DNA of 7,275 nucleotides from an uncultured Clostridia bacterium (GTDB taxonomy: Bacteria; Bacillota; Clostridia; Peptostreptococcales; Anaerovoracaceae), in NCBI GenBank assembly GCA_937928455.1, contig CALFUG010000395.1, positions 1 to 7,275 on the forward strand, in the 5' to 3' direction. Below the pieces are notes generated by a model. That model was not told where the DNA came from. It was given only the letters and a program-made list of their open reading frames with translations, and did not search any database. The position numbers and the translations under genes are program-made. Shown piece by piece: positions 1 to 5,620 of this stretch (position 1 is the stretch's first letter; each line of letters opens with the position of its first letter).

Positions 1-780
1 GAGGCCAAGCGAATGAATGTGTTGTTGGTCGGTATCAATGAAGGGCTTACGGATGTGATCATGGTAGCCAGCATGGACTTGAAAAATAAACAGGTGGATT
101 TGATTTCCGTGCCCAGAGATACCAACTATCCCAGAAAAGGGAGAAATTTGGGGGGGCAAAAGATCAATGCGGTTCATCGTGACGAAGGCATCGTAGGGCT
201 AGCGACGGCGGTTAGTGATGTGTTATTGGGAATGCCTATTCATTACTATGCGGTGGTGGATTATGAGGGGATAAAGACCATGGTGGATGCCATTGGTGGA
301 GTTCCCATCGATGTGGAATTCTACATGCACTACGAAGACCCCAGAGCCACCCCTCCTTTATATATTGACATTGAAGAAGGCTATCAGGTGTTAGATGGAG
401 AAAAGGCGGTTCAATATATCCGTTTCCGAAAGGGCAGTGGGGGTTCTCAAGGATATCGAGAGGGGGACATTGGCAGAATCGGCACCCAACAAAAATTCAT
501 GAAGGCGGCTTTTGACCAAGGGTTGGAGCATGGCATTGTGAAAACCGCCAAGGTGGTTTCCCAAAATGTGGATTCCGATATTGATGTGAAGTTTGCCACT
601 CGACTGGCCCGACTGGCTGTGGGCATGGATGGAGGGGATTTTAGCACCTATATGGTTCCGGGTAACTCCGGTCCTATCGGGGAATTATCCTTTTGGCATG
701 CCAATGCCAGAGACACGGAAGTTATGATTCGAGAAATTTATGGAATGAACCCAGAGGAAGAGGAAGACAACCCATCGTGA
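1..780 (+). CDS. LytR-CpsA-Psr (LCP) family protein, 5'-truncated by the window edge
   Basis: The reading frame is open from base 1 (Glu-Ala-Lys-Arg precede the first ATG at 13) and stops with TGA at 778-780. LCP proteins usually have a short cytoplasmic tail and one membrane helix before this point, so the true start is very probably upstream and ATG 13 is internal. Seen: an N-V-L-L-V-G-I strand, S-V-P-R-D-T (Arg at 115-117), K-I-N-A-V-H, the I-G-G-V-P-I-D segment, V-L-D-G-E-K-A-V-Q-Y-I-R-F-R (RFR at 421-429) and D-I-G-R-I-G-T-Q-Q (466-492). Family knowledge: these extracytoplasmic enzymes bind polyprenyl-phosphate-linked glycopolymers and transfer them to peptidoglycan. Two motifs differ from the usual form: G-R-S-D-T reads G-L-T-D-V (43-57), and R-x-x-R-Q-Q reads R-I-G-T-Q-Q (475-492). 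The C-terminus is very acidic. The family is clear; the exact polymer is unknown. Confidence 0.9.
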   Translation, partial: EAKRMNVLLVGINEGLTDVIMVASMDLKNKQVDLISVPRDTNYPRKGRNLGGQKINAVHRDEGIVGLATAVSDVLLGMPIHYYAVVDYEGIKTMVDAIGGVPIDVEFYMHYEDPRATPPLYIDIEEGYQVLDGEKAVQYIRFRKGSGGSQGYREGDIGRIGTQQKFMKAAFDQGLEHGIVKTAKVVSQNVDSDIDVKFATRLARLAVGMDGGDFSTYMVPGNSGPIGELSFWHANARDTEVMIREIYGMNPEEEEDNPS

Positions 781-785
781 TTCGG

Positions 786-815
786 TTGCCATCCCCCGGT
801 TTTTCGTGATATACT
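786..815 (+). promoter_or_regulatory. Predicted sigma-A promoter for metG, extended -10
   Basis: The -35 box TTGCCA (786-791, 5 of 6 consensus) and the -10 box TATACT (810-815, 5 of 6) are 18 bases apart. A TG dinucleotide at 807-808 gives an extended -10. Transcription would start near 822, giving a leader of about 70 nt before metG. No convincing terminator lies between the LCP gene and this promoter, so read-through from upstream is also possible. Confidence 0.75.
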
Positions 816-828
816 ATGCGTTGCGAAA

Positions 829-876
829 TGGGATCAAAGGGGTCCTGCGCGTTCTCTTTCCCATTCGAAGGAGAAC
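829..876 (+). promoter_or_regulatory. Two tandem hairpins in the metG mRNA leader
   Basis: Hairpin 1 pairs 829-835 with 841-847: seven pairs including three G-U, with a 5-base loop. Hairpin 2 pairs 851-860 with 867-876: ten pairs with one G-U and the loop CCATTC. Hairpin 2 buries a consensus-like AAGGAG (868-873) that is too far from the start codon to be the working ribosome site, and leaves AGGAAGG (881-887) free. Neither hairpin is followed by a U-run, so they are not terminators. The leader is too short for a T-box or SAM riboswitch. Whether it regulates metG or merely stabilises the mRNA is unknown. Confidence 0.5.
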
Positions 877-880
877 AGAA

Positions 881-887
881 AGGAAGG
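881..887 (+). promoter_or_regulatory. Ribosome binding site that fixes the metG start
   Basis: AGGAAGG ends 6 bases before ATG 894. The only in-frame ATG further upstream, at 816, directly follows the predicted -10 box and would lie before the transcription start, so it cannot be used from this promoter. Confidence 0.8.
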
Positions 888-893
888 ATAATT

Positions 894-2837
894 ATGACAG
901 AGAAAAAAGGCACTTATTATATCAGCACACCCATATACTACCCCAGTGACAACCTGCACATTGGACATACCTATTGCACCGTGATGGCGGATGCCATGGC
1001 CCGGTTCAAACGACTTGCCGGTTACGATGTTCATTTCTTAACCGGTACGGATGAGCATGGGCAAAAGATTCAGACCATTGCAGACAAAGCGGGAATGAGC
1101 CCTCAAGAATATGTGGATAAGATTGTAGGAAACATCAAAGAGCTTTGGAAAACCATGGAAATTTCCTATGATGATTTCATTCGCACCACGGAGCCTCGGC
1201 ACATTAAGCGAGTTCAGGCCATGTTCTTGAAAATGTACGAAAAGGGAGATATCTATAAGGGGGAATACGAGGGTATGTATTGTACTCCTTGTGAAAGCTT
1301 CTGGACGGAAAGCCAGCTTCAAGAGGGCTGCTGTCCGGATTGCGGGCGGCCGGTTCAAAAGGCCCAAGAGGAAGCCTACTTTTTCCGCATGTCCAAATAT
1401 GCCCCGGCCCTATTGGAATTATTTGAAACCAACCCGGCCTTTCTGATGCCGGATACTCGTAGAAATGAGATGGTTGCTTTTGTGAAACAAGGGCTGGAGG
1501 ATTTATGCATCAGCCGTTCTTCTTTTGACTGGGGCATACCGGTACCCATTGATGAAAAGCATGTAATTTATGTTTGGCTGGATGCCCTTTCAAACTATAT
1601 CACCGCGCTAGGTTGGCCCGATGACCCTGCTTTGTTTGAGAAATACTGGCCGGCCGATGTTCATTTGGTGGGGAAAGAAATCGTACGATTCCATTCCATT
1701 ATTTGGCCTGCCATGTTGATGTCCTGTGATTTGCCATTGCCCAAACAAGTGCTGGGTCATGGATGGCTTCTCCTGGAAGGTGGCAAGATGAGCAAATCCA
1801 AAGGAAACGTAGTGGACCCGGTGAAACTGATTGACCGCTATGGCATCGATGCGCTGAAGTATTTTCTATTAAGAGAGTATACTTTTGGTCAGGATGGTTT
1901 ATTCACCAGTGAAATAATGATTAAGCGGATGAATTATGACTTGGCCAATGACCTGGGGAATTTGGTGTCCCGTACCGTTAGCATGATTGGGAAATACTGT
2001 GATTACAAAGTGCCGGGGAAACCGGACCAGGAAGGGGAATTTACCACTTCCGATCTGGAATTACAGGCAGTGACTTTGGGAGCCGCCGAGAAGGTGGAAG
2101 ACCATATGGACCGTTTCGAGTTTAACTTGGCCTTGGAATCCATTTGGCAGGTGGTTCGAAGAGCCAACAAATATATTGATGAGAATACACCTTGGGTACT
2201 GGCCAGAGAGGACGCCAATCGAGGGAGGCTGGATGTGGTGATGCATCACCTGGCAGAAGCCCTTCGTATTGTTTCTGTATTGATTTATCCCTTTATGCAT
2301 TCCACCACCATGGAAATCCGCAGACAGCTGGGTATTGAAAATCATGAGCCGGTCTGGGATGATGCCTTCCATTTCCACCGAATGGGTGGCGAAGAAGTGA
2401 AACGGGGAGAGCCCATTTTCCCCAGAATGGACGTGGAGGCTGAGTTGGAAGCCCTGGAGGCCATGAAGGAAGCCGAAAAAAATCCCAACGTTCCGTTGGA
2501 CTTGAAGCCAGAGATTGAATACGATGTGTTTGACCAAATTGATTTTCGAGTGGGCACCATTTTACAAGCGGAAGCCCATCCCAAGGCGGATAAATTATTG
2601 GTGTTTCAGGTGAAGATGGGTACAGAAACCCGGCAGATTATTTCTGGAGTAGCCCAGTCCCATCTTCCGGAGGATTGCGTGGGGAAGAAGGTAATCGTGG
2701 TGGCCAACCTGAAGCCCCGAATGCTTCGTGGATTGGAATCCAACGGGATGCTGATGTTTGCCGATAACCTGGTAGATGGCAAAGAACGATTTGAATTTGT
2801 CACCACAGTAGCTGAGGACGGGAATCCGGTTACGTAG
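894..2837 (+). CDS. metG: Methionyl-tRNA synthetase (MetRS)
   Basis: Charges tRNA-Met, initiator and elongator, with methionine in the cytosol. The 647-residue product has all class I landmarks: the HIGH signature at residues 22-25 after a T-P-I-Y-Y strand, the KMSKS loop at 298-302, and a zinc knuckle with C130, C133, C147 and C150. An alpha-helical anticodon-binding region occupies about 355-510. A C-terminal tRNA-binding (EMAPII/Trbp111-like) domain starts near D550 (D-F-R-V-G) and runs to the end; this domain makes many bacterial MetRS enzymes dimers. Length is normal for the long bacterial form. The N-terminus at 894 fits both the ribosome site and the usual short lead-in to the first beta strand; an extension to 816 would add 26 residues unlike the family. 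The gene has its own promoter and heads an operon with tatD 19 bases downstream. Confidence 0.97.
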   Translation: MTEKKGTYYISTPIYYPSDNLHIGHTYCTVMADAMARFKRLAGYDVHFLTGTDEHGQKIQTIADKAGMSPQEYVDKIVGNIKELWKTMEISYDDFIRTTEPRHIKRVQAMFLKMYEKGDIYKGEYEGMYCTPCESFWTESQLQEGCCPDCGRPVQKAQEEAYFFRMSKYAPALLELFETNPAFLMPDTRRNEMVAFVKQGLEDLCISRSSFDWGIPVPIDEKHVIYVWLDALSNYITALGWPDDPALFEKYWPADVHLVGKEIVRFHSIIWPAMLMSCDLPLPKQVLGHGWLLLEGGKMSKSKGNVVDPVKLIDRYGIDALKYFLLREYTFGQDGLFTSEIMIKRMNYDLANDLGNLVSRTVSMIGKYCDYKVPGKPDQEGEFTTSDLELQAVTLGAAEKVEDHMDRFEFNLALESIWQVVRRANKYIDENTPWVLAREDANRGRLDVVMHHLAEALRIVSVLIYPFMHSTTMEIRRQLGIENHEPVWDDAFHFHRMGGEEVKRGEPIFPRMDVEAELEALEAMKEAEKNPNVPLDLKPEIEYDVFDQIDFRVGTILQAEAHPKADKLLVFQVKMGTETRQIISGVAQSHLPEDCVGKKVIVVANLKPRMLRGLESNGMLMFADNLVDGKERFEFVTTVAEDGNPVT

Positions 2838-2846
2838 TGGATGATT

Positions 2847-2850
2847 GGAG
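2847..2850 (+). promoter_or_regulatory. Ribosome binding site for tatD
   Basis: GGAG ends 6 bases before ATG 2857 and 3 bases before ATG 2854. It overlaps the alternative TTG codon at 2845, so it cannot serve that start. The spacing favours 2857, giving the family-typical N-terminus M-L-F-D-S-H-T-H. Confidence 0.6.
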
Positions 2851-2856
2851 AAGATG

Positions 2857-3690
2857 ATGTTATTTGATTCTCACACCCATTTAAATAACGAGACTTACAA
2901 TCCGGAGCAGCGGGAGGCCCTCTTCCGGGCCATCCAGAGTTCCTCCGTTTCCTATGTGATGGACATCGGATTTGACTTAGCGTCTTCGGCCATGGCCCTG
3001 GACCATGCCAAACGATTTCCCTGGTGCTTTGCGGTGGTGGGCTGTCATCCCCATGAAGCCAGTGGCTTTGACCATGACCAGCTTCTATTACTGGAGGAGT
3101 TAGCACGCCATCCAAAGGTTAAGGCCATAGGAGAGATTGGATTGGATTATTATCGAAACTTGTCTCCCAAGGAGGACCAACAATATTGGTTTTCTCAGCA
3201 GATTCAGTTGGCCAACCAATTACAGATGCCCATCGTCATCCATGATCGGGATGCCCACGAGGATGTTATGCGCATCCTGAAGGAAGAAGGTGCTTTTTCT
3301 TCCCAAAGGAGGAGCGGGTTTGCCAAGAGACCGGGAGATCTCCAAGAGGAGGATGCACGGGTACTTCTACATTGTTATAGTGGTAGCAAGGAGCAAGCCC
3401 TGCAATATATCAAGTTGGGAGCCACCATATCCGTGGCAGGGCCGGTAACCTTTGATAATGCACGTCGTCTTCAGGATGTGGTGAGAGAGGTTCCCTTGGA
3501 CTATTTGTTGATCGAAACGGATGCTCCTTATTTGACACCGGTACCCCACCGAGGCAAGCCCAACCAATCTCCCTATGTGGAGCATGTGGCTCGAAAGGTG
3601 GCGGAAATCAAAGGGATTTCCTATGAAGAAGTGGCCCGGAAGACCCGGGAGAACGGGCAACGCTTTTTTAACATATCCGACTCAGAATAA
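2857..3690 (+). CDS. tatD: TatD-family metal-dependent hydrolase (putative DNase)
   Basis: A TIM-barrel amidohydrolase-superfamily enzyme; characterised relatives are divalent-metal-dependent 3'-5' nucleases linked to DNA repair or turnover. Numbered from ATG 2857 (277 residues), the metal ligands are all present: H6-x-H8 in D-S-H-T-H, E93 in G-E-I-G-L-D-Y-Y, H129 in I-H-D-R-D-A-H, H172 in L-L-H-C-Y-S-G-S, and D222 in I-E-T-D-A-P-Y-L-T-P. The protein is somewhat longer than the usual 255-265 residues. The excess lies between H129 and H172, where a basic, hydrophilic stretch of about 17-20 residues (3292-3357) is added. A start at ATG 2854 or TTG 2845 is possible but less well supported. The metG-tatD order is common in Bacillota, where it is usually followed by rnmV and ksgA; here a lipoprotein gene follows instead. 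The family is certain; the physiological substrate is not. Confidence 0.94.
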   Translation: MLFDSHTHLNNETYNPEQREALFRAIQSSSVSYVMDIGFDLASSAMALDHAKRFPWCFAVVGCHPHEASGFDHDQLLLLEELARHPKVKAIGEIGLDYYRNLSPKEDQQYWFSQQIQLANQLQMPIVIHDRDAHEDVMRILKEEGAFSSQRRSGFAKRPGDLQEEDARVLLHCYSGSKEQALQYIKLGATISVAGPVTFDNARRLQDVVREVPLDYLLIETDAPYLTPVPHRGKPNQSPYVEHVARKVAEIKGISYEEVARKTRENGQRFFNISDSE

Positions 3691-3726
3691 AAGAAAAAGA
3701 ATGTATCGCAGAAAGGGAAGAACCAA

Positions 3727-4140
3727 ATGAAAAAGCTTTTCGTCGTATTTGTAGCGCTATTATTGATGTTTGTCTTGGTGGCTTGCGGGGGACAACAGGA
3801 AGAAGACCCTTATGTTCCTACCACCAATACCCAGGATGCCACAACGGTGGTAACCATTGAGGATGGCAATGTAGTAGCGAGAGGAGAGAGTGAGTATTTT
3901 TCCGCAGTAATCACCTATGTTTTTGAGGAAGGAACCTATGCGTATACCTTGAGCGAAACCCAGTACAAGGAAAAAACCCATGGAGAGCAGGCGTATCAGG
4001 CAGCCATGGATGCGGGAATATATGAAGAAGTATCGTATGAGGGGGATACGGTGTCCTTCCGAGCGGACGACTCTTATGTGTTTGAGGGAATGGGGTTGGA
4101 AACGGCGGCCAATTATATTGCGGGCAGTGTGGTCTTTTAG
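3727..4140 (+). CDS. Small secreted lipoprotein of unknown function
   Basis: A 137-residue protein with a classic lipoprotein signal: M-K-K start, hydrophobic core at residues 4-18 and lipobox L-V-A-C with lipidated C20. By family knowledge it should be diacylated, cleaved by signal peptidase II and anchored to the outer face of the membrane. The mature part opens with a flexible, acidic and Thr-rich linker (about 21-45). It then shows alternating, probably beta-strand segments (S-A-V-I-T-Y-V-F, T-Y-A-Y-T-L), a helix-like E-Q-A-Y-Q-A-A-M-D-A-G, further strand-like stretches and a final L-E-T-A-A-N-Y-I-A-G. I see no catalytic or metal motif and do not recognise the family. AAGGGA (3713-3718) ends 8 bases before the ATG. 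The gene starts 36 bases after tatD with no convincing promoter of its own, and is followed by a terminator, so it is probably the last gene of the metG transcript. Confidence 0.85.
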   Translation: MKKLFVVFVALLLMFVLVACGGQQEEDPYVPTTNTQDATTVVTIEDGNVVARGESEYFSAVITYVFEEGTYAYTLSETQYKEKTHGEQAYQAAMDAGIYEEVSYEGDTVSFRADDSYVFEGMGLETAANYIAGSVVF

Positions 4141-4165
4141 CCACATGCTCCGGCAATGGACCAAG

Positions 4166-4193
4166 AAAGAACCCTGGAATCAGGGTCTTTTTT
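4166..4193 (+). terminator. Rho-independent terminator after the lipoprotein gene
   Basis: The arm 4166-4176 pairs with 4181-4190 through ten base pairs with one bulged A, closed by the tetraloop GAAT (4177-4180). The stem leads straight into a T-run at 4188-4193. It begins 25 bases after the lipoprotein stop codon and should end the metG-tatD-lipoprotein mRNA. Confidence 0.85.
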
Positions 4194-4194
4194 G

Positions 4195-4223
4195 TTGTTG
4201 CAAACAAAAAAATGTGGTATAAT
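4195..4223 (+). promoter_or_regulatory. Predicted sigma-A promoter for tilS-ftsH, perfect extended -10
   Basis: The -10 box TATAAT (4218-4223) matches consensus fully and is preceded by TG one base away (4215-4216). The best -35 at standard 17-base spacing is TTGTTG (4195-4200), which keeps only the TTG; an extended -10 commonly compensates for this. It directly abuts the T-run of the preceding terminator. Transcription should start near 4230, only 1-3 bases before the first ATG of tilS. Confidence 0.78.
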
Positions 4224-4231
4224 TTCTTGAA

Positions 4232-5620
4232 ATGATGGATAAAACCATGGAAAAAGCCATGATGGACCGATTTGCAGGGATTCTTCGGGATTACCATCTG
4301 GTAGATGAAGGCGACGGAATCTTGGTGGGCCTTTCGGGAGGTCCTGATTCTTTGTGCCTTTTTCATTTGTTTCACCAAATCCGGCAGGAATGGGGTCTCA
4401 GGCTGGCAGCGGTCCATGTGAACCATGGGCTTCGGCCGGGGGTGTGTGACCGGGAACAAGAGCAGGTGGAACAGTGGTGTCATAAGCTGGATGTCCCCTG
4501 TTATTCCAAGGTGATAGATTGTGCTGCCCGGGCGAAAGAAAAGGGTCAAACCAGCGAAGAAGCAGGGCGGGATGCAAGATACGAAGCCTATCAGGAGGCT
4601 GCCCGTTACCATAGAGGTCGGTTTGGTGAAAATTTACCGGTGAAGGTGGCCCTGGCCCATCATAGGGAAGACCAGGCCGAGACGGTGATGATGCGCATTC
4701 TTCGGGGAACCGGACCGGACGGTTTGGCCGGAATGGACTATAAGCGACAGGAAGCCGGTAATCTGTGGGTGATTCGACCACTCCTGGGATTTTCAAAGAA
4801 TGAGTTGGTGCAGTATTTACAGGAGAAAGGCGAGGTGCCGCACCGGGATGCCACCAACTTTCAACCCATCTATCAGAGAAATCGAATCCGGTTGGATCTG
4901 TTCCCGATATTAGAAAAGGAATATAACCCCAATATTGTAGAGGCTTTATGCCGTTTGGCGGATGGTTCCCGGGAGGACCGGGATCTTTTAGACCAGTTAG
5001 CAGAGACTGCCCTTACAAGTGCCATGAAGTCATGGGATACCCTTCGCCGGGACTTGCTCATGGAAGTGGCCCCCTCCCTTCGGAAAAGAATTTATGTGAA
5101 AATGCTTTATCGATTGGGAATGAAACAAGACTATACATTACGCCATTTGACATCCATGGAGGAGCTTTTGAAACAGAATCGAACCGGATCTGGAATCCAT
5201 CTGCCGGGGGGATATGGATGCGAAATGAGCTATGGAGAAATGCGCTTTTTCCGAGAAGATGAAAAGCATGGAAACACAGAAGAGAGAGATTGGGAATGGG
5301 AGAAAGCATTGGACAAGATTACTCTTCCCCAAGGAGCCGGCCTTCGAAGCCGAAAGCCGGGAGACTATCTGCTTTTGTCCGGCGGGGGGCGCAAGAAGCT
5401 ACAAGATTACTATGTGGATGAAAAAATACCCAGGAGGCTGCGAGAGGACTTGCCGGTGATTGCCATCAATGACCAGGTACTGGCAGTGCTGGGGAAAGAT
5501 ATACTGGAGGAGGTTATGGGAGATTCTCTCCCGACAGGATGGCCTCTTCGAACCCGCACAAGCGAAGGATATTTTATAAAATTTGAAGGAGGATATTGGA
5601 TCATTGAACAGAATGGCTAA
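4232..5620 (+). CDS. tilS: tRNA(Ile)-lysidine synthetase
   Basis: Uses ATP and lysine to convert C34 of the CAU-anticodon tRNA-Ile to lysidine, so that it reads AUA and is charged with isoleucine; essential in most bacteria. Numbered from ATG 4232 (462 residues): the PP-loop S-G-G-P-D-S is at 35-40, H-V-N-H-G-L-R-P has N64-H65, A-H-H-R-E-D-Q-A-E-T spans about 142-151, and R-N-R-I-R is at 216-220. A substrate-binding middle domain follows. The C-terminal TilS domain (about 365-425) contains R-S-R-K-P-G-D and K-K-L-Q-D-Y-Y-V-D-E-K-I-P. All parts are complete. The start is uncertain: in-frame ATGs lie at 4232, 4235, 4247, 4259 and 4262, none with a good Shine-Dalgarno site. The distance to the PP-loop in B. 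subtilis TilS (recalled, not aligned) favours 4262, while the promoter leaves 4232 almost leaderless. The 3' end overlaps ftsH. Confidence 0.95.
   Translation: MMDKTMEKAMMDRFAGILRDYHLVDEGDGILVGLSGGPDSLCLFHLFHQIRQEWGLRLAAVHVNHGLRPGVCDREQEQVEQWCHKLDVPCYSKVIDCAARAKEKGQTSEEAGRDARYEAYQEAARYHRGRFGENLPVKVALAHHREDQAETVMMRILRGTGPDGLAGMDYKRQEAGNLWVIRPLLGFSKNELVQYLQEKGEVPHRDATNFQPIYQRNRIRLDLFPILEKEYNPNIVEALCRLADGSREDRDLLDQLAETALTSAMKSWDTLRRDLLMEVAPSLRKRIYVKMLYRLGMKQDYTLRHLTSMEELLKQNRTGSGIHLPGGYGCEMSYGEMRFFREDEKHGNTEERDWEWEKALDKITLPQGAGLRSRKPGDYLLLSGGGRKKLQDYYVDEKIPRRLREDLPVIAINDQVLAVLGKDILEEVMGDSLPTGWPLRTRTSEGYFIKFEGGYWIIEQNG
5587..5592 (+). promoter_or_regulatory. Ribosome binding site for ftsH, inside the tilS 3' end
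   Basis: AGGAGG is a full-strength Shine-Dalgarno site. It ends 11 bases before TTG 5604 and 20 bases before ATG 5613, both in the ftsH frame. The spacing is acceptable only for the TTG, so that start was chosen; ATG 5613 would need a different, weak site (GGA at 5598-5600). Confidence 0.55.

Noticed and set aside
781..806. Terminator for the LCP gene
   Set aside because: There is a C-run followed by a T-run (793-804), but no stable inverted repeat precedes the T-run.
816..893. N-terminal extension of metG from ATG 816
   Set aside because: The ATG directly follows the predicted -10 box, has no ribosome site, and the added 26 residues do not resemble MetRS N-termini; ATG 894 has AGGAAGG at good spacing.
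781..893. T-box or SAM riboswitch upstream of metG
   Set aside because: The leader is only about 70 nt from the predicted start site and has no T-box consensus, specifier-loop architecture or terminator; too short for either element.
2061..2537. 158-codon minus-strand frame inside metG
   Set aside because: It is antisense to a well-conserved MetRS domain, without ribosome site, promoter or recognisable motifs; a shadow of the real gene.
3664..3720. Separate promoter for the lipoprotein gene
   Set aside because: TTAACA at 3668-3673 resembles a -35 box, but no acceptable -10 box lies 16-18 bases downstream.
3980..4222. 80-codon + strand frame overlapping the lipoprotein gene
   Set aside because: It lies mostly inside the lipoprotein gene in another frame and reads through the terminator hairpin and into the tilS promoter; no ribosome site or recognisable product.
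3911..4612. 233-codon open frame on the minus strand
   Set aside because: It runs antisense across the lipoprotein gene, terminator, promoter and tilS. Its product is a low-complexity His/Pro/Phe-rich sequence typical of a shadow frame.
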